Shown here: positions 1-5,416 of the stretch, one piece after another
Position numbering within the stretch: the stretch's first letter is position 1
How the letters are laid out: every line of letters begins with the position of its first letter
Source of the DNA: Anaerolineaceae bacterium
GTDB lineage: Bacteria > Chloroflexota > Anaerolineae > Anaerolineales > Anaerolineaceae
DNA: 7,087 nucleotides
Assembly (NCBI GenBank): GCA_014860845.1
Contig: JACZIY010000570.1
Location: 1 to 7,087, forward strand
Direction: 5' to 3'
Program-made: the position numbers and the translations under genes
The notes under the pieces: generated by a model
What the model saw: only the letters and a program-made list of their open reading frames with translations
Database searches by the model: none
What the model was told of the DNA's origin: nothing

Positions 1-14
1 TAATAGCACTACGG

Positions 15-20
15 TATAAT
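15..20 (+). promoter_or_regulatory. -10 box of the purA promoter
   Basis: A consensus TATAAT lies 38 bases before the purA start codon. With the usual spacing, transcription would start near position 27, giving a leader of about 30 bases. The matching -35 box would fall just outside the left edge of the window, so only half of the promoter can be checked. The position suggests purA has its own promoter. Confidence 0.6.
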
Positions 21-57
21 TGGCTTACAAATTCTGGATTTATATAAGGAAACAACC

Positions 58-1356
58 ATGCCGCTCAAAATATTAGTCGGAACCCAATGGGGGGATGAAG
101 GCAAAGGCCGCATCGTCGATCTGCTTTCAGCGCAGTCGGACATTGTTGCTCGCTACAATGGTGGTGATAATGCCGGTCACACAGTGACGGTAGGTGATCA
201 TACTTTTAAATTACATTTAATTCCCTCTGGTATTATTCATCCGCATACGCTGAGCATCCTGGGAAATGGATTGGTGATTAATCCCAAATCTTTAATTTCT
301 GAAATGGAAATGCTGCGGGAATCTGGTATAGAGGTCTCTCCCGATCGCTTGAAAATCAGTTTTGCTGCTCATCTGATCACGCCCGGGCATATCGCTCTGG
401 ATCGTGCACGGGAAGCTTCCCTCGGAAGAGGACAGATTGGTACGACGGGACGCGGGATTGGACCAGCTTATACCGATAAGGTCAGCCGGAAAGGGTTGCG
501 ATTGGTAGATATGCTGGACGTGCCCCTGTTTGAAGAAAAAATGCGTTTGCATTTACAAAAGATCAATTACGATCTTTCTTTTTACTACCAGATGGTCCAC
601 TTACCGGAAGATTCGATTGTCAGTGAATACGTTGAATATGCACGACAATTACAGGAATACATTGTTGATACCGGCGCATTGCTGGATATTGCTATGCACG
701 AAGGCAAGCTGATTTTGGCTGAAGGTGCACAGGGCATGTTGCTGGATATTGATCATGGGAGCTACCCATTTGTGACCAGTTCGAATGTCACCGCCACAGG
801 TGTTTTCAACGGATTGGGGATTGGCATTTGTCCGGTGGAAAATGTCATCGGTGCGACCAAAGCCTTCCAATCACGTGTAGGTTCTGGACCATTCCCTACA
901 GAAGTTGATGGGGATATGGCGGAACGTTTACGTGGAACTGGCGCAAAACCCTGGGATGAGTTTGGTACCACCACCGGCCGGCCGCGCCGGGTTGGTTGGC
1001 TGGATGGCGTTCTATTGCGGTATGCTCGTCGCATTAATGGACTCACGGATCTGGTATTGACCAAAATGGATGTGCTCAGCGGGTTAGCGGAGATTAAAGT
1101 TTGCACGGTATACAAGGATATAAATGAAGAAACATTTGCTGTCCCACCACTGGGTATCAGCCACCTGGATCAATACAAGCCAGTCTATGAGATATTACCC
1201 GGTTGGAAAGAGGATTTAACCCAGGTGCGAAACTGGGATGATTTACCTGAGAATGCCAGGGCTTACATACGATTTGTTGAGCAAACCAGTGGTGTGCGCG
1301 TCATGCTGGCTTCAGTCGGTCCTGAACGCTCACAGGTGGTGGAAGTCCCGGCGTGA
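58..1356 (+). CDS. purA: Adenylosuccinate synthase (PurA)
   Basis: This cytosolic enzyme joins IMP and aspartate using GTP to make adenylosuccinate, the first committed step from IMP to AMP. The 432-aa length is normal for bacterial PurA. The N-terminal loop GTQWGDEGKG (residues 8-17) carries Asp13, the general base, and GGDNAGHT (35-42) carries His41, both at the E. coli positions. Further family signatures are GTTGRGIGPAY near residue 130, EGAQGMLLDIDHGSYPFVTSSN (about 223-244), the arginine-rich TTGRPRRVGWLD segment near 308-319, the guanine-contacting LTKMDVL near 335, and a C-terminal ASVGPER. The ATG is supported by AAGGAA at 46-51, six bases upstream, and by the alignment of the N-terminal motif. 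All key residues are present, so the enzyme should be active. The stop codon overlaps the start of the next gene, implying co-transcription. Confidence 0.98.
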   Translation: MPLKILVGTQWGDEGKGRIVDLLSAQSDIVARYNGGDNAGHTVTVGDHTFKLHLIPSGIIHPHTLSILGNGLVINPKSLISEMEMLRESGIEVSPDRLKISFAAHLITPGHIALDRAREASLGRGQIGTTGRGIGPAYTDKVSRKGLRLVDMLDVPLFEEKMRLHLQKINYDLSFYYQMVHLPEDSIVSEYVEYARQLQEYIVDTGALLDIAMHEGKLILAEGAQGMLLDIDHGSYPFVTSSNVTATGVFNGLGIGICPVENVIGATKAFQSRVGSGPFPTEVDGDMAERLRGTGAKPWDEFGTTTGRPRRVGWLDGVLLRYARRINGLTDLVLTKMDVLSGLAEIKVCTVYKDINEETFAVPPLGISHLDQYKPVYEILPGWKEDLTQVRNWDDLPENARAYIRFVEQTSGVRVMLASVGPERSQVVEVPA

Positions 1357-2129
1357 GACGTAGGCATTTAATTGCGGTCATTGTATTGATGATGGGGTTT
1401 CTTTCCGCCTGCATCGCGCCGACTGCTGAGCCGACAGCACTTCCTCCCACTGAAACAACCACCATTACCCCCACCGTGACAGTAACCATCGATTGGTTTC
1501 CTGCAACCTCCACGCCCACACCGAGACCGACACAGGTCAAAGAACCTACCCCGGAAATGCGACCAGGCGTCGGATCTCTTCTGGTGGATGATTTACTCTC
1601 AAGCGGATCCCAATGGCAAACGGGCAGATTCAGTGCGGGTAATATAACACTGGTTAATGATTCGCTCACAATCGCCATTCAACAACCGAAAGCATCTCTG
1701 CTGAGCCTGGAAATGAAAAATATGTTGCGGGATTTCTATCTGGAAACAAAAGTGAATATCGGTCTATGCAAAAGTAATGATGTTTACGGTCTCGTTGTTC
1801 GCGCGATTTCTGAATACAATTATTATCGTTTTTTGGTTGATTGCCAGGGGTATGCACGTGCTGAACGGGTCCGGGATGGCGCAACCACACTCATGCAAGG
1901 TTGGACACCGACAGGATTGCCACCCGGTGCGCCATTGGATGTCAGCCTGGGGGTCTGGGCGGTCGGCAGCGAGATGAGGTTATTTGCGAACAATGCCTTT
2001 ATCTTCAGCGTGAAAGATCCAGTCTTCACGGAAGGAACAGTGGGAATCTTTGCTCGGGCAGATGGGGATAGCCCGGTGACTGTGAGTTTTTCAGAGATGA
2101 CGGTCAGTTCTGTGGAAAACAGTCAATAA
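1353..2129 (+). CDS. Exported lipoprotein with Thr/Pro-rich linker and a beta-sandwich-like domain
   Basis: The 258-aa product starts with GTG inside a GTGA overlap with the purA stop, a sign of translational coupling. Arginines at 2-4, a hydrophobic stretch (6-17) and the lipobox LSAC, with the modified cysteine at residue 20, form a type II signal peptide, so the protein should be anchored outside the cytoplasmic membrane. Residues 21-70 are a low-complexity Thr/Pro linker. Residues about 75-255 look like a concanavalin-like or DUF1080/LamG-type sandwich: repeated beta segments such as YGLVVRA, YYRFLVD and LRLFANNAFIFSV, then a closing GTVGIFAR...VSFSEMTVSS. Cys139 and Cys164 flank this core and could form a disulfide. 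Such domains often bind glycans or act as passive cell-surface modules, but no catalytic residues can be named here. The neighbour purA gives no functional hint. Confidence 0.85.
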   Translation: MRRRHLIAVIVLMMGFLSACIAPTAEPTALPPTETTTITPTVTVTIDWFPATSTPTPRPTQVKEPTPEMRPGVGSLLVDDLLSSGSQWQTGRFSAGNITLVNDSLTIAIQQPKASLLSLEMKNMLRDFYLETKVNIGLCKSNDVYGLVVRAISEYNYYRFLVDCQGYARAERVRDGATTLMQGWTPTGLPPGAPLDVSLGVWAVGSEMRLFANNAFIFSVKDPVFTEGTVGIFARADGDSPVTVSFSEMTVSSVENSQ

Positions 2130-2147
2130 AATCGCAATAAATTATTT

Positions 2148-2876
2148 TTATGGCGTCTTATATTGAGCGCAGGGATCCATTATAGGTGTAGGCGCTGGAG
2201 GAAGATCGACAATCGACAGGCTTTTTGACATATCGTTGGTGAATTGTTGTGCTGGAATATCAAAATAATGGGCGCTTCCATTGGTTGCAGAAAGTTGTAA
2301 ACGGTATCCATCAACAGCTGTGATCCTCAAACTGCCGTCAGGTTCGGGGACATAAAAGACTTCGAAAAAATTCAAAGCTGGAATGTTCATGATCAGCAAA
2401 CCTTTTTGTTCATCCTGATACAAACTACCAGCATAGATCTCCATTTCATAACCACCGTATTCACCGCGCCACATTGTGTTGATGAGATACCCTTCTTCGC
2501 CAAGAAAATCATCCTGTACTTCGAGAATACCATCTGGCAAGTCTGACTTTAATTGTTTACTGGCATTGGTTTCTTCCACCATAATTGATTTGCATACTTC
2601 CTCAAGTGAATTTTGCGAAGTGAGCATGGCTGTTGCCTGGACGTTTTCCTTGTATTCTAATGCCTGAATCTTGCCATCAATACTATCTATGGCTGTATTC
2701 GATTTTGTGTCCACAAGCAGGGATTTTAAATAAGTGAGAGTAGATTGGTTCACATCGGTTGAATTAGTTTCCTGAACGCCAGGTTCCGCGTCCACTACCT
2801 GATTTTGGGAAAAAAGCAACATCAACATCAGGATGGAGCCTACAATTGTCAATGAGAAAAAAAGTTTATTGTTCAT
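2148..2876 (-). CDS. Secreted protein of unknown function, 242 aa
   Basis: I do not recognise this family. A hydrophobic segment at residues 5-24 and a VDA-E junction at 28-31 look like a cleavable signal peptide with no lipobox, so the product is probably exported. Residues 35-120 are polar and likely helical. Residues 121-220 alternate hydrophobic and charged residues in a beta-rich pattern (EGYLINTMWRGEYGGYEMEIYAG, GLLIMNI, FEVFYVPEPDGSLRI). A short Pro-rich tail includes PPAPTPIMDPC. Cys95 and Cys236 are its only cysteines and could pair. The start is supported by AGGAGA on the coding strand (plus-strand 2882-2887). It lies 12 bases downstream of the 379-aa gene and is probably in the same operon, so the two exported proteins may work together. 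Its 3' end faces the lipoprotein gene across an 18-base gap with no obvious hairpin terminator. Confidence 0.8.
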   Translation of the reverse strand: MNNKLFFSLTIVGSILMLMLLFSQNQVVDAEPGVQETNSTDVNQSTLTYLKSLLVDTKSNTAIDSIDGKIQALEYKENVQATAMLTSQNSLEEVCKSIMVEETNASKQLKSDLPDGILEVQDDFLGEEGYLINTMWRGEYGGYEMEIYAGSLYQDEQKGLLIMNIPALNFFEVFYVPEPDGSLRITAVDGYRLQLSATNGSAHYFDIPAQQFTNDMSKSLSIVDLPPAPTPIMDPCAQYKTP

Positions 2877-2881
2877 ATGAA

Positions 2882-2887
2882 TCTCCT
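2882..2887 (-). promoter_or_regulatory. Ribosome binding site of the 242-aa secreted protein
   Basis: On the minus strand this reads AGGAGA, a strong Shine-Dalgarno sequence five bases before the ATG. It begins one base after the stop codon of the upstream 379-aa gene (plus-strand 2889-2891). That close packing supports one transcript, with ribosomes able to reinitiate, and fixes the start codon at 2876. Confidence 0.8.
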
Positions 2888-2888
2888 A

Positions 2889-4028
2889 TCAAGGCCAGTC
2901 AATATCCGTCATATAAGGGATGTATTTTTGAGCGGTTTCTGGACGGGTGTTAATGGCCTTGTATAACTGAATCCAGGCTTCCTGCGGCGTGTTGTCCGTA
3001 TAAGGACAACTGGGGTCATCTTCACCCAGACATGCCTGATATTGAGAAAGAGGGCTAAAGAAGTAAATGGGAATATAACCTAACATCACACCTACTTTAC
3101 TGATATTTGCCCATTGATTGGCGTTATAGGTGTTATTGAGATAAATTTCAGGGATCGGCCAGGCAGGAGGAACTCCCCAGGCGGAATAATGAACTTTCGC
3201 ATGAGTCCAATCCCCGGTCAAATCTTTATAGGGATCAGGAGGGACACTCAAATTGATGCCAATGTCACAACCTTCGCAGGTTCCAAAATTGTAATAGATA
3301 TATTTTCCCTGGTCATAATCATCAAAACCATCCACCCAGGCGTGTGATATTTTTGCTGAATTCCAGGCTAATTCAATATCGGTAGCCCCGGCTACACTGA
3401 CACGGGCTGCATACCCACTCGCTACTACCCAATCGTTTAGAGTGATCACCATTTGCGCCCAGGCTTTGCCATGGTTGTAAGCATCCTCAGTGGTGCAAAA
3501 ATAACCTAAACAAACGCCTTCCGCTAAATAATCCCAATTGAGGTTAGAAGTGCCAATACCCAGCTCCAGTTTTGACTCAGTATCGTTATTCGCCAGGGCT
3601 CCGACCATATACCCATTAATAAAATCTTTGGTGTAAATAATGATATCGTTGATGCTGGTAACTTCACCAGAAGTATCCAAATAGACTCTTGTACCAATTT
3701 GAGAATCTACTTTTCTGGGGCGTCCGAAATGCAAGATCACCAATTGATCCTGACGACCAGCTGGAGCAGTGAGATAACCAGCTTGGATGCCTTTGTAATA
3801 AATATTTCGTAACCCAGTGCTGGTTGTCTGCAACATACCTAGTGTGACATACCAGGTAGTGCTGAAATAAGCTGGTGGATCCGGAATGCCATTTTTGAGA
3901 ATTAAAGGCAAATACGTATGATAAGGTGGCTCTTCCTGGCTCGAAGCGATCGAAAAATTCGTAAAGAGTGCCCCAATCAAACTTATCAGTACCAAAATTG
4001 AAAGAAGAAGTCTGTAGTGTGTTTTCAT
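2889..4028 (-). CDS. Secreted Anaerolineae-type protein of unknown function, possibly a TIM-barrel hydrolase-like fold
   Basis: The 379-aa product has a classical signal peptide (hydrophobic 7-29, ending near IASS-Q) followed by YLPLILKN at 39-46, a motif typical of exported Chloroflexota proteins. The body contains a GVCLGYFC segment (171-178), AGATDIELAWN (213-223), HAWVDGFD (229-236), YYNFGTCEGC (245-254) and PEIYLNNTYNANQW (293-306). The acidic residues in the third and fourth segments and the late PEIY...QW pattern recall secreted (beta/alpha)8-barrel proteins related to DUF1906 or GH25-like enzymes. I cannot confirm this without a search. Six cysteines fall in pairs (173/178, 251/254, 333/341), as expected of an extracellular protein with disulfides. 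The start has only a weak GGGAA upstream, but the signal peptide fits it well. It is the first gene of the minus-strand unit and diverges from the regulator-transporter operon. Confidence 0.82.
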   Translation of the reverse strand: MKTHYRLLLSILVLISLIGALFTNFSIASSQEEPPYHTYLPLILKNGIPDPPAYFSTTWYVTLGMLQTTSTGLRNIYYKGIQAGYLTAPAGRQDQLVILHFGRPRKVDSQIGTRVYLDTSGEVTSINDIIIYTKDFINGYMVGALANNDTESKLELGIGTSNLNWDYLAEGVCLGYFCTTEDAYNHGKAWAQMVITLNDWVVASGYAARVSVAGATDIELAWNSAKISHAWVDGFDDYDQGKYIYYNFGTCEGCDIGINLSVPPDPYKDLTGDWTHAKVHYSAWGVPPAWPIPEIYLNNTYNANQWANISKVGVMLGYIPIYFFSPLSQYQACLGEDDPSCPYTDNTPQEAWIQLYKAINTRPETAQKYIPYMTDIDWP

Positions 4029-4056
4029 TATTAATGATTCCCGTATAAGAAAACTT

Positions 4057-4062
4057 AATATA
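4057..4062 (-). promoter_or_regulatory. Candidate -10 box for the secreted-protein operon
   Basis: The minus strand reads TATATT 28 bases upstream of the ATG at 4028. No good -35 hexamer lies at 16-18 bases from it, the best being TGTTCA. If real, the promoter is weak and probably needs an activator. The direct repeat at 4098-4118 would then lie roughly 48-68 bases upstream of the start site. Confidence 0.3.
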
Positions 4063-4097
4063 GCAAGAAACGCGCCAATTGAACAGTCATAATTTTA

Positions 4098-4118
4098 GTT
4101 TGTAATTGGTTTGTAATT
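4098..4118. repeat. Two direct copies of GTTTGTAATT at an 11-bp period
   Basis: The 10-mer GTTTGTAATT occurs at 4098-4107 and again at 4109-4118, with one G between. A period of 11 bases places both copies on one face of the helix, the pattern used by OmpR/PhoB-type response regulators. On the minus strand it reads TTACAA-N5-TTACAA, which resembles Pho-box spacing. It ends five bases before the -35 box of the rightward promoter (about -61 to -41), and could equally serve the leftward secreted-protein operon. No response regulator gene is visible nearby. Confidence 0.45.
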
Positions 4119-4123
4119 CCCTA

Positions 4124-4152
4124 TTGACAAATGATTTAAATTAGATTATTAT
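4124..4152 (+). promoter_or_regulatory. Sigma70-type promoter of the regulator-transporter operon
   Basis: TTGACA at 4124-4129 matches the -35 consensus exactly. TATTAT at 4147-4152 is a one-mismatch -10 box at the ideal 17-base spacing. Transcription would start near 4159, giving an unusually long leader of about 180 bases before the ATG at 4340. The -10 box lies inside the left arm of the operator-like palindrome, so a strong promoter controlled by a repressor is the natural reading. Confidence 0.8.
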
Positions 4153-4176
4153 CTAATCGTTAGATAATAATCTAAT
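4140..4176. promoter_or_regulatory. Operator-like palindrome with perfect 17-bp arms, probably bound by the ArsR-type regulator
   Basis: Arms at 4140-4156 (ATTAGATTATTATCTAA) and 4160-4176 are exact reverse complements around a TCG centre. Each arm is itself a dyad, TTAGAT-N4-ATCTAA, so the site can be read as two tandem 18-bp boxes (4140-4157 and 4159-4176) centred 19 bp apart. AT-rich imperfect dyads of this size are typical ArsR/SmtB operators. The first box covers the -10 hexamer and the second covers the predicted start site and the first transcribed bases, so occupancy should block initiation. That the 350-aa regulator binds it is inferred from position. Confidence 0.75.
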
Positions 4177-4330
4177 GAACGGCCGGTCATACTGCATGTC
4201 CAGATGGACGGTTGAGCGGAGCGAAAACGAACTTACATCTTTATACCATCCATCGCAGGTAGCATCGCAAACGTCGTCTCTCCTTGCCCTTGATTCGCTC
4301 CGCTCAACCCAGTATGACCGTTTTGTTTGA
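4175..4330 (+). other. Possible 51-codon leader ORF across the repeat element
   Basis: An open frame runs from ATG at 4175-4177 to TGA at 4328-4330, whose last two bases are the start of the GAGGTGG ribosome site of the regulator gene. A second in-frame ATG lies at 4196. Neither start has a recognisable ribosome site, and the product (beginning MNGRSYCMSRW) resembles nothing I know. The opposite strand of this repeat is also open, so the frame may be chance. If translated, its termination would couple to the regulator start, ten bases onward. Confidence 0.15.
4184..4320. repeat. 137-bp REP/MITE-like element with nested inverted repeats in the regulator leader
   Basis: The outer arms CGGTCATACTG (4184-4194) and CAGTATGACCG (4310-4320) are exact reverse complements. 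Inside them, GGTTGAGCGGAGCGAA (4210-4225) pairs perfectly with 4294-4309. On the right the two arms are contiguous, making a 27-base block; on the left 15 bases separate them. The 68-base core has CATCGCA twice at a 12-bp period (4251, 4263). The GAGCGGAGCGAA and GTCATACTG words resemble dispersed intergenic repeats I associate with Chloroflexota and other bacteria, and there is no transposase, so a non-autonomous dispersed repeat is likely. No clear target duplication is seen. In RNA the arms would form a long stem, followed at once by TTTTGTTT (4321-4328), just before the ribosome site of the regulator. Confidence 0.65.
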
Positions 4331-4335
4331 GGTGG
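4329..4335 (+). promoter_or_regulatory. Ribosome binding site of the ArsR-type regulator
   Basis: GAGGTGG ends four bases before the ATG at 4340, with AGG at 4330-4332, and it fixes that start. It lies nine bases after the right arm of the inverted repeat, so folding of the leader could affect access to it. Confidence 0.7.
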
Positions 4336-4339
4336 ACAC

Positions 4340-5392
4340 ATGACAGCTTTACATTGGGATTTTGGTAGCGCATATGATTTTTTCGTAAGCCTTTTTGTGA
4401 TTCACCATCCGGACCGTTTCGGATTACGACCTGCCTGGGCAGCCGGTGTTCGCTCCCGGTTTTCACCTGAAGAACGACTATTTCTGGATGAAGCGATTAA
4501 TTTCTTTCCAGTACCCCTTAGCTGGATCAATCAACTCCCATTGGAGGAGAAGAACACTCAAAACATCCTTAATTTTTTGGCTACCATCCCGCCGGAAAAA
4601 CGTCTGATTTCCCTTTATAGATCCTCTCGCCTCACGGAGCAGGTGCTTTCGACAATCAATCGCATCCAGGAAACTCAAAAAATCTCCGCAGAAGATCTGG
4701 AAGTACTAAAAACATTATTTCAGCGCCGCACCACGCCGATCAAACCTCGTGATGTTCAAAAGATGGCAGAAGTCTTTCTGGACCCAGCCGCCTTTGGGGA
4801 ACGATTACTCAAAGTCTTCCAGGATTATTATCAGGTTTTCTTTGCGGAAGAGGAAGAACGTATACTCCCAACCTTAAAAGAGGGTTTAATAATCGCCCAG
4901 AAACAAGCTACCATTCAACCATTTCCAGAATTACTGGAAGATCTTTCCCATGGTGTCAAACTGGAAAATATCGACTCATATAAAAAAATCATCCTGGCAC
5001 CCTCATACTGGACAACCCCTCTGGTCTTCTTTAATAATCCTCAACCAGATGAATTGCTGGTTGTTTATGGCTGTCGTGAGGAGAATCAAAATCTTGTGCC
5101 AGGCGAGTATGTGCCTGAAACGCTGGTGATGGGATTAAAAGCCTTGGCAGACCCAACTCGCTTGCGAATCTTGTATTATCTCAATCAAGGCTCTACGACT
5201 CCTAGCAGCCTTGCCCGGCAACTGCGTTTACGGGCTCCTACGGTTATCCATCATTTAAACACCATGCGTCTGGCAGGACTGGTACAGGTAACCCTCACAT
5301 CGAATGGTGAACGTCGTTACAGTCTCAGGCAGGAAGCCATTGATGATACTTACAGACAACTCAACATGGTCATAAACCCTGATAAAAAGTAA
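4340..5392 (+). CDS. ArsR-type winged-helix transcriptional regulator with a large N-terminal region
   Basis: The 350-aa product ends in an ArsR-like winged helix-turn-helix (about 258-335): GLKALADPTRLRILYYL as the opening helices, TTPSSLARQL as the first HTH helix, APTVIHHLNTMRLAGLV as the recognition helix, and a wing ending ERRYSL. The first 255 residues are not a standard ArsR part; they look mostly helical, start MTALHWDFGSAYDFF, and may bind a ligand or mediate dimer contacts. Typical ArsR proteins are about 100 aa. There is no metal-binding ELCVCDL-type motif, and Cys245 is the only cysteine, so metal sensing in the classical way is unlikely. It is the first gene of the operon, behind a promoter overlaid by a palindrome, which suggests autorepression. 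The transporter gene begins 24 bases downstream and is the likely main target. Confidence 0.88.
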   Translation: MTALHWDFGSAYDFFVSLFVIHHPDRFGLRPAWAAGVRSRFSPEERLFLDEAINFFPVPLSWINQLPLEEKNTQNILNFLATIPPEKRLISLYRSSRLTEQVLSTINRIQETQKISAEDLEVLKTLFQRRTTPIKPRDVQKMAEVFLDPAAFGERLLKVFQDYYQVFFAEEEERILPTLKEGLIIAQKQATIQPFPELLEDLSHGVKLENIDSYKKIILAPSYWTTPLVFFNNPQPDELLVVYGCREENQNLVPGEYVPETLVMGLKALADPTRLRILYYLNQGSTTPSSLARQLRLRAPTVIHHLNTMRLAGLVQVTLTSNGERRYSLRQEAIDDTYRQLNMVINPDKK

Positions 5393-5416
5393 GAATTATT
5401 GGATTATTGGTAAAAA

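Noticed and set aside
292..1115. Antisense and out-of-frame open frames inside purA
   Set aside because: They lie wholly within a well-conserved purA gene and have no family features.
2130..2147. Possible bidirectional terminator between the lipoprotein gene and the 242-aa gene
   Set aside because: The 18-base gap is AT-rich but I find no GC stem followed by a T run on either strand.
4184..4320. Insertion sequence
   Set aside because: The element has inverted ends but is only 137 bp, encodes no transposase and shows no clear target-site duplication, so it is called a REP/MITE-like repeat instead.
4153..4466. Minus-strand open frames across the regulator leader and regulator start
   Set aside because: They run over the repeat element, operator and antisense regulator sequence, lack ribosome sites and show no recognisable protein features.
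4340..5392. Classical metal-sensing ArsR/SmtB repressor
   Set aside because: The characteristic cysteine motif is absent, there is one cysteine outside the DNA-binding domain, and the protein is far longer than metal sensors.
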